Below, in pieces: positions 1-5,662 of a stretch of DNA of 5,662 bases (within the stretch, counting starts at the first letter, position 1; each line of letters begins with the position of its first letter). Source of the DNA: DATGIQ01 sp035295665 (GTDB lineage Bacteria; Planctomycetota; Planctomycetia; Gemmatales; Gemmataceae). The DNA is taken from assembly GCA_035295665.1 (NCBI GenBank), contig DATGIQ010000384.1, positions 1 through 5,662 on the forward strand, read 5' to 3'. The notes beneath the pieces are model-generated. The model ran no database searches and was not told the origin of the DNA. It worked only from the letters and a program-made list of their open reading frames with translations. The position numbers and the translations under genes are program-made.

Positions 1-1137
1 GAAATCGATTCCTGCAACGAACGCCGCCGCTCCGCGGGCCACGGCGTCGAGGGGACGATGCAGCAGCACCCGCTCGCGTCCAAAAATCCGCTGGACGGTC
101 CGTTGCACCGACGGAATCATGCTGCTCCCGCCAACGAGCAAGATCGCTTTCAAGTTCTCCTCGTCGTAGCCCCGTTCGCGGGCTCCGTTCAGGGCACGGC
201 GAATGGTATGGTCCATTTGCCGATAGGCTTCTTGTTCATCGAACAGCTCTTCCAAGCGGCTGCGGGTCAGGGTCGCGGCCAGGGCGAAGCCGGTTTCGGC
301 ATTTTGTACCTGGATTTGGGCTTGGTCCTGGAACGAGAGCCGCTCCTTGGCCCGTTCGCATTCCACGAGCAACCGCCGGCTCATCTGCCGAACTTCGTCG
401 TCGGTGTCGCTTCGTTGATTTTGCCGAAGGACTTCTTGAAAGAGCCATTGGTCCACTGACGCACCGCCGAGGTCGGTGCCCGCCTTCCCCAGCACCCGGC
501 AGCGCCGTCCGGTAGTCTGGCCTAGCTCTTCTTCGATGAGCACCACGGACACGTCCAGGGTTCCGCCGCCAAAATCGAAGATTCCATAGACTTGCCCCGG
601 TTGAACCACGGTTCCGTAGCCCAGTGCGGCCGCCGATGGTTCATCGAGCAATCGAAAACGTGGCATCCCCGCCGCCTCCGCCACGTCGGCTAGCCAGTTT
701 TCATAATGCTCGAATGCCTCGACCGGAACCGTCAGGGCGACCTCTTCATCACGGTGGTTCAATTCGGCCGCGGCAAAGGTGAGCACCGCCATCAGGAAAT
801 CCCGGCCCGCTTCCCCGTGCGAAATCTCCCGCCCGTCGACCCGTATTTTCACGGGGCTGCGCCGTGCAATGTAACGCTTCATCCACCGAAATGTGCGCGG
901 AGAGTCATAGAGATCCTGCCGGAGCACCTGGTGCCCCAACCAACGGCGTTGTTCCGGTCCATAGTGGATCAGCGAGGGGATGACCGAGATTTGCTCACCT
1001 GGCCGGTCGCTGTGACGATAGTGGATTTGCCGGCCGTAGTCCGGGATGTGTAGCGGCACTCCCTCCTGCCGTTCTTCGTCCCAGACCGCCACGACGGTAT
1101 TGGACGTGCCGAAATCAATTCCCAAGCGCCCCGGCAT
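1..1137 (-). CDS. Hsp70/DnaK-family chaperone-like ATPase, C-terminus beyond the window
   Basis: The frame is open for 379 codons from ATG at 1137 to the left edge with no stop. The translation covers essentially the whole Hsp70 nucleotide-binding domain. The phosphate-1 loop LGIDFGTSNTVVAV is at residues 5-18 (D8, T11), followed by IPSLIHYG at 53-60. K87 lies in FRWMKRYI and matches the catalytic lysine region of DnaK. LLDEPSAAALGYG is at 163-175, phosphate-2 FDFGGGTLDVSVV at 187-199 (T193, D195), GTDLGGASVD at 220-229, and the adenosine motif LLVGGSSMIPSVQ at 333-345. The motifs needed for ATP binding and hydrolysis are therefore present. The window ends about where the nucleotide-binding domain ends in DnaK, so any substrate-binding domain and lid lie outside. 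The segment at residues 20-52 does not resemble DnaK, and neither DnaJ nor GrpE is visible nearby, so this is probably a specialised paralogue rather than the housekeeping DnaK. It is the third gene of the operon, starting 3 bp after the AAA+ stop. Confidence 0.93.
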   Translation of the reverse strand, partial: MPGRLGIDFGTSNTVVAVWDEERQEGVPLHIPDYGRQIHYRHSDRPGEQISVIPSLIHYGPEQRRWLGHQVLRQDLYDSPRTFRWMKRYIARRSPVKIRVDGREISHGEAGRDFLMAVLTFAAAELNHRDEEVALTVPVEAFEHYENWLADVAEAAGMPRFRLLDEPSAAALGYGTVVQPGQVYGIFDFGGGTLDVSVVLIEEELGQTTGRRCRVLGKAGTDLGGASVDQWLFQEVLRQNQRSDTDDEVRQMSRRLLVECERAKERLSFQDQAQIQVQNAETGFALAATLTRSRLEELFDEQEAYRQMDHTIRRALNGARERGYDEENLKAILLVGGSSMIPSVQRTVQRIFGRERVLLHRPLDAVARGAAAFVAGIDF

Positions 1138-1140
1138 GGA

Positions 1141-2649
1141 CTACGCCCCTCCGGACTGTGCGGGGCCTGCCTGGCCCTCAGGGAACGATGCGGATTGGGC
1201 CCTCCCGGCTTCCAGCCAGTCGCGCAGCCCATCGATTGTCTCGCGCTGGGACACGGACAGCGGAACCTGCCGTTTCAGTGCGGCGGAAATGTCCGCGGTC
1301 GTGAACTCACGTCCGGAGTTGAAACCGACATACATCGCGTCGATGATGGCTTGCTCGATCTCGGCACCGACGTAACCATCCGATTCCTCGGCCAACCGAG
1401 CAACATCGAAATCCTGCGGCAGGCGGTTCCGCTTGCGCAGATGCACGGCGAAGATCTCGCGGCGCTCTTCCTTCGTGGGCAGGTCGAGGAAGAAGATTTC
1501 GTCAAATCGTCCTTTGCGCAGCAGCTCCGGGGGCAAGGAGGCGAAATCATTCGCGGTGGCGACGACGAATACCGGCGACTTCTTCTCCTGCATCCACGTC
1601 AGGATCGAACCAAAAACGCGCGTGCTCGTGCCGGCATCTTGGCCGCCATGGGCCAGGGCTTTTTCCATCTCATCGATCCAAAGAACGCAAGGGGCCATCA
1701 TGCCGGCTACATGCAAAGCCCGGCGGGCGCGCTCCTCGGATTCACCGACCAAGCTGCCAAACAACGAGCCAACGTCGAGCCGCAAGAGCGGCAATCGCCA
1801 CAGGCCGCCGATCATCTTCGCCGTCAGGCTCTTTCCCGTGCCCGGGATACCGAGCAAGGCAATCCCCTTGGGCGAAGGAAGGCCATAGTCGCGTGCCTCC
1901 TGCGTGAAGGCCCGTTCGCGCAGCCGCAGCCATTCCTTCAATACGCCCAAGCCCCCCACGTCATCAGGCGTTTGGGTCACTTCGTAGAATTCCAGCGCCT
2001 GGCTCTCGCGGATGATTTGCTTCTTCTCCTCGGTCACGAGTCGGATATCCCGATCATCCAGCGTGCCGTCGGCGACGATGGCCCGGGCGAAGACCCGATA
2101 GGCTTGAGCCGCGGTCAGTCCCAGGGCCGCTTGCACCAGCTTGTCCCGCCCCAGCTTGGTCAGATTCAACTTCACCCCGGGCGCCCGGGCAATGCGGCTG
2201 AACACGGCCTCCAGCTCGGCGACAGAAGGGTGCGGAAAATCCACGATCACCGCTTCGTCCCGGAATTCTTCAGGAATCTTCTGCACCGGACAGGTGACTA
2301 GGATCGACTTCTTGGTGAATTTGAGCCGCTGGGCGAGGCTGCGGAGCTTTCGTTTGGTTTGAGGCGTGACCCAGCACTCATGAAAGTCCTTGAGCACGAA
2401 CAACGCCTCGTCCTCGGATTTATCAATATGTTCCAGGGCTGCCATCGGATCCTTTGCGGCTGGCGGTGAACCGGCAGGAGGGCCCAGCCACTGAAAATTG
2501 TCGGCGATATCCCACATCAGGCACGGACGCTTCGTTCGTTCGCAGACGGCTTTGACGCTCTGGAGCGCGCGTTCCTCCTCGGGGGTAATGAGCACGATCA
2601 ACGTGAAGCGCGCCCGCAAATAGACATCCAATTGCTGTTCGAAACCCAT
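1141..2649 (-). CDS. Ycf46-like AAA+ ATPase
   Basis: A complete 502-residue protein with a C-terminal AAA+ domain. Walker A GIPGTGKS is at 267-274, Walker B CVLWIDE at 321-327, sensor 1 VVATAND at 362-368 (N367), arginine-finger region LLRKGRFDE at 376-384 (R378, R381), and the sensor-2 helix GYVGAEIEQAI at 425-435. All key residues for ATP hydrolysis and ring assembly are present. Residues 1-200 match the N-terminal region I associate with the Ycf46 family: FEQQLDVYLRARF near the start, TPEEERAL at 22-29, and a hydrophobic strand LFVLKDFHECW at 83-93 that resembles a worn Walker B with no P-loop before it. LGLTAAQAYRVFARAI at 176-191 is also typical of the family. The last 20 residues are Ala/Gly/Gln-rich and probably disordered. 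Ycf46 homologues are best known in cyanobacteria, where a role in photosynthesis or CO2 use has been reported. Here the gene sits between a WD40 protein and an Hsp70, so remodelling of a protein complex is the more likely job (inference). Confidence 0.92.
   Translation of the reverse strand: MGFEQQLDVYLRARFTLIVLITPEEERALQSVKAVCERTKRPCLMWDIADNFQWLGPPAGSPPAAKDPMAALEHIDKSEDEALFVLKDFHECWVTPQTKRKLRSLAQRLKFTKKSILVTCPVQKIPEEFRDEAVIVDFPHPSVAELEAVFSRIARAPGVKLNLTKLGRDKLVQAALGLTAAQAYRVFARAIVADGTLDDRDIRLVTEEKKQIIRESQALEFYEVTQTPDDVGGLGVLKEWLRLRERAFTQEARDYGLPSPKGIALLGIPGTGKSLTAKMIGGLWRLPLLRLDVGSLFGSLVGESEERARRALHVAGMMAPCVLWIDEMEKALAHGGQDAGTSTRVFGSILTWMQEKKSPVFVVATANDFASLPPELLRKGRFDEIFFLDLPTKEERREIFAVHLRKRNRLPQDFDVARLAEESDGYVGAEIEQAIIDAMYVGFNSGREFTTADISAALKRQVPLSVSQRETIDGLRDWLEAGRAQSASFPEGQAGPAQSGGA
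1146..1152 (-). promoter_or_regulatory. Ribosome binding site of the Hsp70-like gene
   Basis: On the minus strand GGAGGGG lies 8 nt upstream of the ATG at 1137. It falls inside the last codons (Gly-Gly-Ala) of the AAA+ gene, so a ribosome ending the AAA+ protein would cover it. This supports the chosen Hsp70 start and suggests translational coupling. Confidence 0.7.
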
Positions 2650-2655
2650 AGCCCC

Positions 2656-4650
2656 TTAGCCCTCGATCTCGATGTCAAATTCACCCAGCTCGATGACCCG
2701 TGGCGCCGCCTCGCCCACCAGGATATCCGAGCGCCGACGCCAACGGAGCAAGGCCGCCATGAATGCCAGTGCATCCTTCTCCGGCGGCGTACTCTCGGGC
2801 GCGTCGAGAGCCTTCTGGAGCCACTCGAGGTCCTTCAGGTCTGCCCGGCTAATCGGCAACCGACTCAGCCGGCTCAGCTCGGGGCTCCAGAGCCGAATGG
2901 TGCTGTCTCCGCCTCCGCTCGCCAAGGTCAGACCGTCGGGGCTAGCGGCCAGACAGCTGACATACCGTGCGTGCCCCGTGAGAGTGCGAAACCGTCGCTG
3001 CTGTTCCAAATTCCAGAACTGGACGGTATGATCGAGGCCCAACCCGCCGCCGCTGGCACTGGCCAACAGCTCTCCATCCGGACTGATTACCAGAGAGCTG
3101 CACGCGCTGATTTGGCCATCCAGCGTCCCTGCTGGCGTTCCATTCGGCAACGACCAAAGCCGGACCGCGTTATCGCCGCCCCCGCTTACAAGCAGCTTGT
3201 CATCGGGACGGATGGCCAGAGCATAGATATGGTCGGTATGCCCTTTCAGGGCGTTGAGTTGCCGTCCGTCCGGCAGTCTCCAGAGCCGCACCATATTATC
3301 CACGCCGCCGCTGGCCAGCAGATGGCCATCACGGCTAATGGTCAAGCACAACACTCCGTCCAACTCATCGCCGCGGTGTCCGTCTAACGTCTTCAACAAA
3401 CGGCCGCCGGGAAGGCTCCACAACTTCAGCGTACCGTCGGCGCTACCACTGACCAACAACTCCCCATCTGGACACATGGCGAGGCAGGAGACAGGCGCCT
3501 CATGCCCTTGCAGCGTGGCCAGCGCCTTTCCGTCGGGGAGACTCCAGAGCCGCACAGTCCGATCGGCACTGCCGCTGGCCAGGAGCGAACCATCAGGACG
3601 CATGGCCAGGCAGAAGACGGTTTGGGAATGTCCTTTGAGCTTCTTGATGGTTTGTCCGCTCGGGAGACGCCAGAGGCAAATCTTGTCATCCCTTCCCGCA
3701 CTTGCCAACAGGGCGCCACTGGGGCTGATTGCCAGGCAATGCACCCACCCGGCGTGTGCTTCTAACGACTTCAGCAGCTGCCCGTCGGGTAGGCTCCAGA
3801 GCCGCACGGTATGGTCGGCGCTGCCGCTAACCAGAAGCTGTCCCGTGGGGGAGATGACGAGGCAGCGGATCTCATGTTGGTGTCCTTCCAGCGTCGCCCG
3901 GTGATGGAAGAGGCGGTGGAAATCGATCTGCGGCCACTTGGCCGCCAGCCGTGCGAGTTGGGCAAATGTCTCCCGATCCGCCTGCGGGACGGGCCAGCGT
4001 GCTTTCTTGAGCCGTTGCAGAATCTTGGCACTCCAGATGGGCGGGGCTCCCTGGGCGAGGTGCCAGAGATCCGGCCAACGTTTTCGCGCTTGCAAGACGG
4101 ACAAGGCGGTCTGCCATTCCGCATCGGTCATGGCACCTAGCCGTTTCCCTAGCTTTCCCCCCGAAACGACCTCAACCCATTCCACGCGGCCAGCTTGCCG
4201 CGCCTTGGCGGCCACCCGGCTTCGCAGCCGTGCATCCCCGGCATCGTACGCTTGCCGCAACAAGCGGTGATCAAAATCCAGGCTCTCGTAGGCATCCCAG
4301 CGCTCGGTCAAGAAATAAAACAGGGCCCGGTTCGACTCTTCGTGAGGGACGTAACCGGCCGCGGAAACGATTTGACGGGCGGCCGGCTCATCGTGATGAA
4401 TCACGAGGCGACACAGAGCTTCCCGAGCAGCCACGTTGTCATGGGCCGCCAGTTGCCGCAAAATCTCCAAGGCGGCATCAGCCAAGAACGCGTCTTCCGC
4501 ATTCGCCACGGCGTCTGCCAGCGCCCGCATTGCTTCCGCCGAACCGTCTTCCGCGAGGGTCTTGAGGGCGTGATTCTGAAGCCAACCCCCGAACATGAGT
4601 GGCCGGTTCCGCAAATGGCGCCGATACTTTTCGATCCGAGTGGTATCCAT
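2656..4650 (-). CDS. WD40-repeat protein with helical N-terminus
   Basis: A complete 664-residue protein with no signal peptide or membrane segment, so probably cytoplasmic. Residues 1-250 are mostly alpha-helical. The part around 30-95 (AEAMRALADAVANAEDAFL, then DAALEILRQLAAHD) looks like HEAT or ARM repeats; the rest of the N-terminal part is not recognised. Residues 252-596 hold eight WD40 repeats starting at 252, 294, 336, 378, 420, 466, 508 and 555, most exactly 42 residues long. The consensus is GH...V.CLAISPDG.LLASGSAD.TVRLW. The C-terminal 70 residues form a separate region with a basic stretch (LLRWRRRSDI) and an acidic end (ELGEFDIEIEG). WD40 propellers bind proteins and do not catalyse, so a scaffold or sensor role for the AAA+ and Hsp70 partners encoded downstream is inferred. 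ATG at 4650 is the only plausible start: no ATG, GTG or TTG in frame lies between it and the purine-rich site at 4667-4674. First gene of the operon. Confidence 0.93.
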   Translation of the reverse strand: MDTTRIEKYRRHLRNRPLMFGGWLQNHALKTLAEDGSAEAMRALADAVANAEDAFLADAALEILRQLAAHDNVAAREALCRLVIHHDEPAARQIVSAAGYVPHEESNRALFYFLTERWDAYESLDFDHRLLRQAYDAGDARLRSRVAAKARQAGRVEWVEVVSGGKLGKRLGAMTDAEWQTALSVLQARKRWPDLWHLAQGAPPIWSAKILQRLKKARWPVPQADRETFAQLARLAAKWPQIDFHRLFHHRATLEGHQHEIRCLVISPTGQLLVSGSADHTVRLWSLPDGQLLKSLEAHAGWVHCLAISPSGALLASAGRDDKICLWRLPSGQTIKKLKGHSQTVFCLAMRPDGSLLASGSADRTVRLWSLPDGKALATLQGHEAPVSCLAMCPDGELLVSGSADGTLKLWSLPGGRLLKTLDGHRGDELDGVLCLTISRDGHLLASGGVDNMVRLWRLPDGRQLNALKGHTDHIYALAIRPDDKLLVSGGGDNAVRLWSLPNGTPAGTLDGQISACSSLVISPDGELLASASGGGLGLDHTVQFWNLEQQRRFRTLTGHARYVSCLAASPDGLTLASGGGDSTIRLWSPELSRLSRLPISRADLKDLEWLQKALDAPESTPPEKDALAFMAALLRWRRRSDILVGEAAPRVIELGEFDIEIEG
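2660..2664 (-). promoter_or_regulatory. Ribosome binding site of the AAA+ gene
   Basis: GAGGG on the minus strand lies 10 nt upstream of the ATG at 2649 and is formed by the last two sense codons (Glu-Gly) of the WD40 gene. A second purine run, AAGGGG at 2652-2657, overlaps the WD40 stop but is only 2 nt from the ATG, too close to act as a normal site. The position fits coupled translation with the gene before. Confidence 0.5.
2881..3897 (-). repeat. Eight tandem WD40-coding repeats, about 126-bp unit
   Basis: The eight WD40 repeats are visible at DNA level with a 126-bp spacing. On the plus strand the core CTCCAGAGCCGCAC appears near 3283, 3542 and 3794, with a close variant (CTCCAGAGCCGAAT) near 2884 and more worn copies in the other units. 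It encodes the RLWS part of each blade. Repeats 1 and 3 are closest to each other (GSADHTVRLWSLPDG and GSADRTVRLWSLPDG), with repeat 4 next. Repeats 5 (46 residues) and 7 (47 residues) carry small insertions. The pattern indicates expansion by duplication followed by divergence. Confidence 0.85.
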
Positions 4651-4813
4651 ATTTCGCCGACGTCTTCTCCTCCCACCTTCACAAACCTTCTGGGTCTCTC
4701 TATCCTAACCGCGAAAGCGGCTCCGCGTCTTGCCCATTTGGTTTCGCCCTGTTGACCGAAAGGGGGATCCTCCTGACTGTCTTCTCCTCGGACAGCGGAA
4801 CCCCAGAACCATT
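4651..4813. promoter_or_regulatory. Divergent intergenic region with the promoters of both transcription units
   Basis: This 163-bp gap lies between the WD40-gene start and the galU start and must hold or receive the 5' signals of both units. On the minus strand TAGGAT (plus positions 4702-4707) resembles a -10 box but has no good -35 box 16-18 bp upstream. On the plus strand TTGACC at 4752-4757 resembles a -35 box, but the hexamer 17 bp later (GACTGT) is a poor -10. An imperfect 14-bp palindrome, AGGGGGATCCTCCT, lies at 4761-4774 and could be an operator. A short CCGC-GAAA-GCGG hairpin lies at 4709-4720. That the region is regulatory follows from gene orientation; no individual box is secure. 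Confidence 0.4.
4667..4674 (-). promoter_or_regulatory. Possible ribosome binding site of the WD40 gene, unusually distant
   Basis: GGGAGGAG on the minus strand is a strong anti-16S match but lies 16 nt before the ATG at 4650, beyond the usual 5-10 nt. There is no in-frame alternative start between them. Either initiation tolerates the spacing, or the site is not used and the gene starts without a Shine-Dalgarno sequence. Confidence 0.3.
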
Positions 4814-5662
4814 ATGCCAATCGACCTTGCAGTTGTTCCAGTGGCCGGCCAAGGGACGCGACTCTTGCCCTCGACCAAGAGTCAGCCAAAGGAAATGCTC
4901 CCGGTTGGCCGCAAGCCGGTCGTTCAGTATGTCGTGGAGGAGCTGGCCTTGTCCGGCATCCGGCGGCTGTTGTTCGTGACGGGGCCGGGCAAGACATCGA
5001 TCGAGAACCATTTCGATTTGAACGCGGAGCTGATTGCCTACCTGCGCGAAACCGGCAAGGAGGAACTTCTGGAGGAGCTGGACTTCGAACGGCAAGGGCT
5101 GGAATATTTTTACACCCGGCAACGAAAGCAGCTCGGTTTGGGACATGCCGTCCTCTGTGCCCGGCCACTGATTGGCGAACAGCCGTTCGTTGTGGCACTG
5201 GGAGATTCGATCATCGGTGTGAATGCGCAGTCTTCCATCGTTCGGCGGATGATCGTGGAGTTCGAACGATCCCGAGCCGATGGGGTCATTGCCTTCGAAG
5301 AGGTGCCGCGGGAAGAGGTCGTACAGTACGGCATCGCGAAGCCGCGCACGGATGCCCGGCCCCTGTTCGAGTTGGCCGACGTGGTCGAAAAGCCGAGCAT
5401 GGCCGAAGCGCCCAGTAATTTGGCCGTGGCCGCGCGATATGTCTTCGGACCGGGGATCTTCGCCCTGCTCGCCGAGACGCCTCCCGGAAAAGGCGGCGAA
5501 ATTCAGCTCACCGATGCCATCCGCACGCTGATCAAGAGAGGAGGCCGCGTCCTCGGCATGCAGCTACCGCCCGAAGAACGGCGTTTCGACATCGGCAATT
5601 TCGAGAGTTATTTCCAGGCCTTCTGCGAGTTCGCGCTGGCTGACCCCCGCTACGGGCCCGGC
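4814..5662 (+). CDS. galU: UTP-glucose-1-phosphate uridylyltransferase, 3' end cut by the window edge
   Basis: GalU joins UTP and glucose 1-phosphate to give UDP-glucose and pyrophosphate, feeding cell-envelope polysaccharide, glycolipid and exopolysaccharide synthesis in the cytoplasm. The frame is open for 283 codons to the right edge. GalU proteins are usually about 290-300 residues, so only a short C-terminal tail should be missing. Recognisable motifs: the nucleotide-binding loop VPVAGQGTRLLPSTK at 8-22 followed by PKEMLP at 25-30, SIENHFD at 62-68, LGLGHAVLCARP at 107-118, a metal-binding region VVALGDSII at 126-134 (D131), VVEKP at 190-194, APSNLAVAARYV at 199-210, GGEIQLTDAI at 227-236 and RFDIGN at 257-262. 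These closely parallel E. coli GalU. ATG at 4814 puts the nucleotide-binding loop at the expected distance from the N-terminus, and no in-frame start was seen just upstream. No strong Shine-Dalgarno sequence precedes it. It is transcribed away from the WD40 operon, so a functional link is not implied. Confidence 0.95.
   Translation, partial: MPIDLAVVPVAGQGTRLLPSTKSQPKEMLPVGRKPVVQYVVEELALSGIRRLLFVTGPGKTSIENHFDLNAELIAYLRETGKEELLEELDFERQGLEYFYTRQRKQLGLGHAVLCARPLIGEQPFVVALGDSIIGVNAQSSIVRRMIVEFERSRADGVIAFEEVPREEVVQYGIAKPRTDARPLFELADVVEKPSMAEAPSNLAVAARYVFGPGIFALLAETPPGKGGEIQLTDAIRTLIKRGGRVLGMQLPPEERRFDIGNFESYFQAFCEFALADPRYGPG

Noticed and set aside
1195..2301. Open frame of 368 codons on the plus strand opposite the AAA+ gene
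   Set aside because: Its translation shows no recognisable domain and is rich in Arg, Gln, Gly and Pro, as expected for the antisense of a GC-rich gene. The opposite strand carries a fully motif-supported AAA+ protein.
2632..3387. Open frame of 251 codons on the plus strand opposite the WD40 gene
   Set aside because: It is the antisense of the tandem WD40 repeats, so its own repeat-like look is only a mirror of them. It has no independent coding support.
2881..3897. Possible CRISPR array or intergenic tandem repeat because of regular 126-bp spacing
   Set aside because: The repeats lie fully inside an open reading frame and translate to WD40 blades. The period is that of the protein repeat and there are no unique spacers.
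4709..4720. CCGC-GAAA-GCGG hairpin as a terminator or RNA element
   Set aside because: The stem is only 4 bp with a GNRA-type loop and no U-run follows. It lies upstream of both genes, so a terminator role makes no sense, and no larger RNA fold is apparent around it.
4705..4737. Ten-codon minus-strand leader frame (MGKTRSRFRG) upstream of the WD40 gene
   Set aside because: No good ribosome binding site, no attenuator-like hairpins behind it, and its position relative to any promoter is unknown. A frame this short is expected by chance.
4700..5146. Open frame of 148 codons on the minus strand opposite galU
   Set aside because: It overlaps the conserved N-terminal half of GalU in antisense and has no recognisable motif.

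Overview
The window looks like chromosomal DNA from a free-living, GC-rich bacterium. It is densely coding and holds four protein genes in two divergent transcription units. The domain repertoire (a WD40 protein with a long helical N-terminus, a Ycf46-like AAA+ ATPase, a divergent Hsp70) and GalU motifs such as RFDIGNFESYF fit a planctomycete-like or other large-genome bacterium. This placement is an inference from protein style, not from a marker gene.

Layout. Positions 4650 down to 1 carry a tight minus-strand operon: a 664-residue protein with a helical N-terminus and eight WD40 repeats (4650-2656), a 502-residue Ycf46-type AAA+ ATPase (2649-1141), and an Hsp70/DnaK-family protein (1137 running off the left edge). 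The gaps are 6 bp and 3 bp. Each downstream gene has a Shine-Dalgarno-like sequence embedded in the last codons of the gene before it. A 163-bp intergenic region (4651-4813) separates this operon from a plus-strand galU gene (UTP-glucose-1-phosphate uridylyltransferase) that starts at 4814 and is cut by the right edge close to its expected end.

How the genes may work together. GalU is a housekeeping sugar-nucleotide enzyme and probably has no functional link beyond a shared promoter region. The three minus-strand genes look like one module: a WD40/helical scaffold that could recognise a partner, a AAA+ motor with one intact ATPase domain behind a degenerate N-terminal domain, and an Hsp70-type ATPase. 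I infer an ATP-driven protein-remodelling or sensing complex; the substrate cannot be read from the sequence. All three reading frames are in the same phase, separated only by one stop codon plus one or two sense codons, which is the most unusual structural feature of the window.

No tRNA, rRNA, insertion sequence, CRISPR array or convincing terminator was seen. The only stretch without a gene is the 163-bp divergent region.
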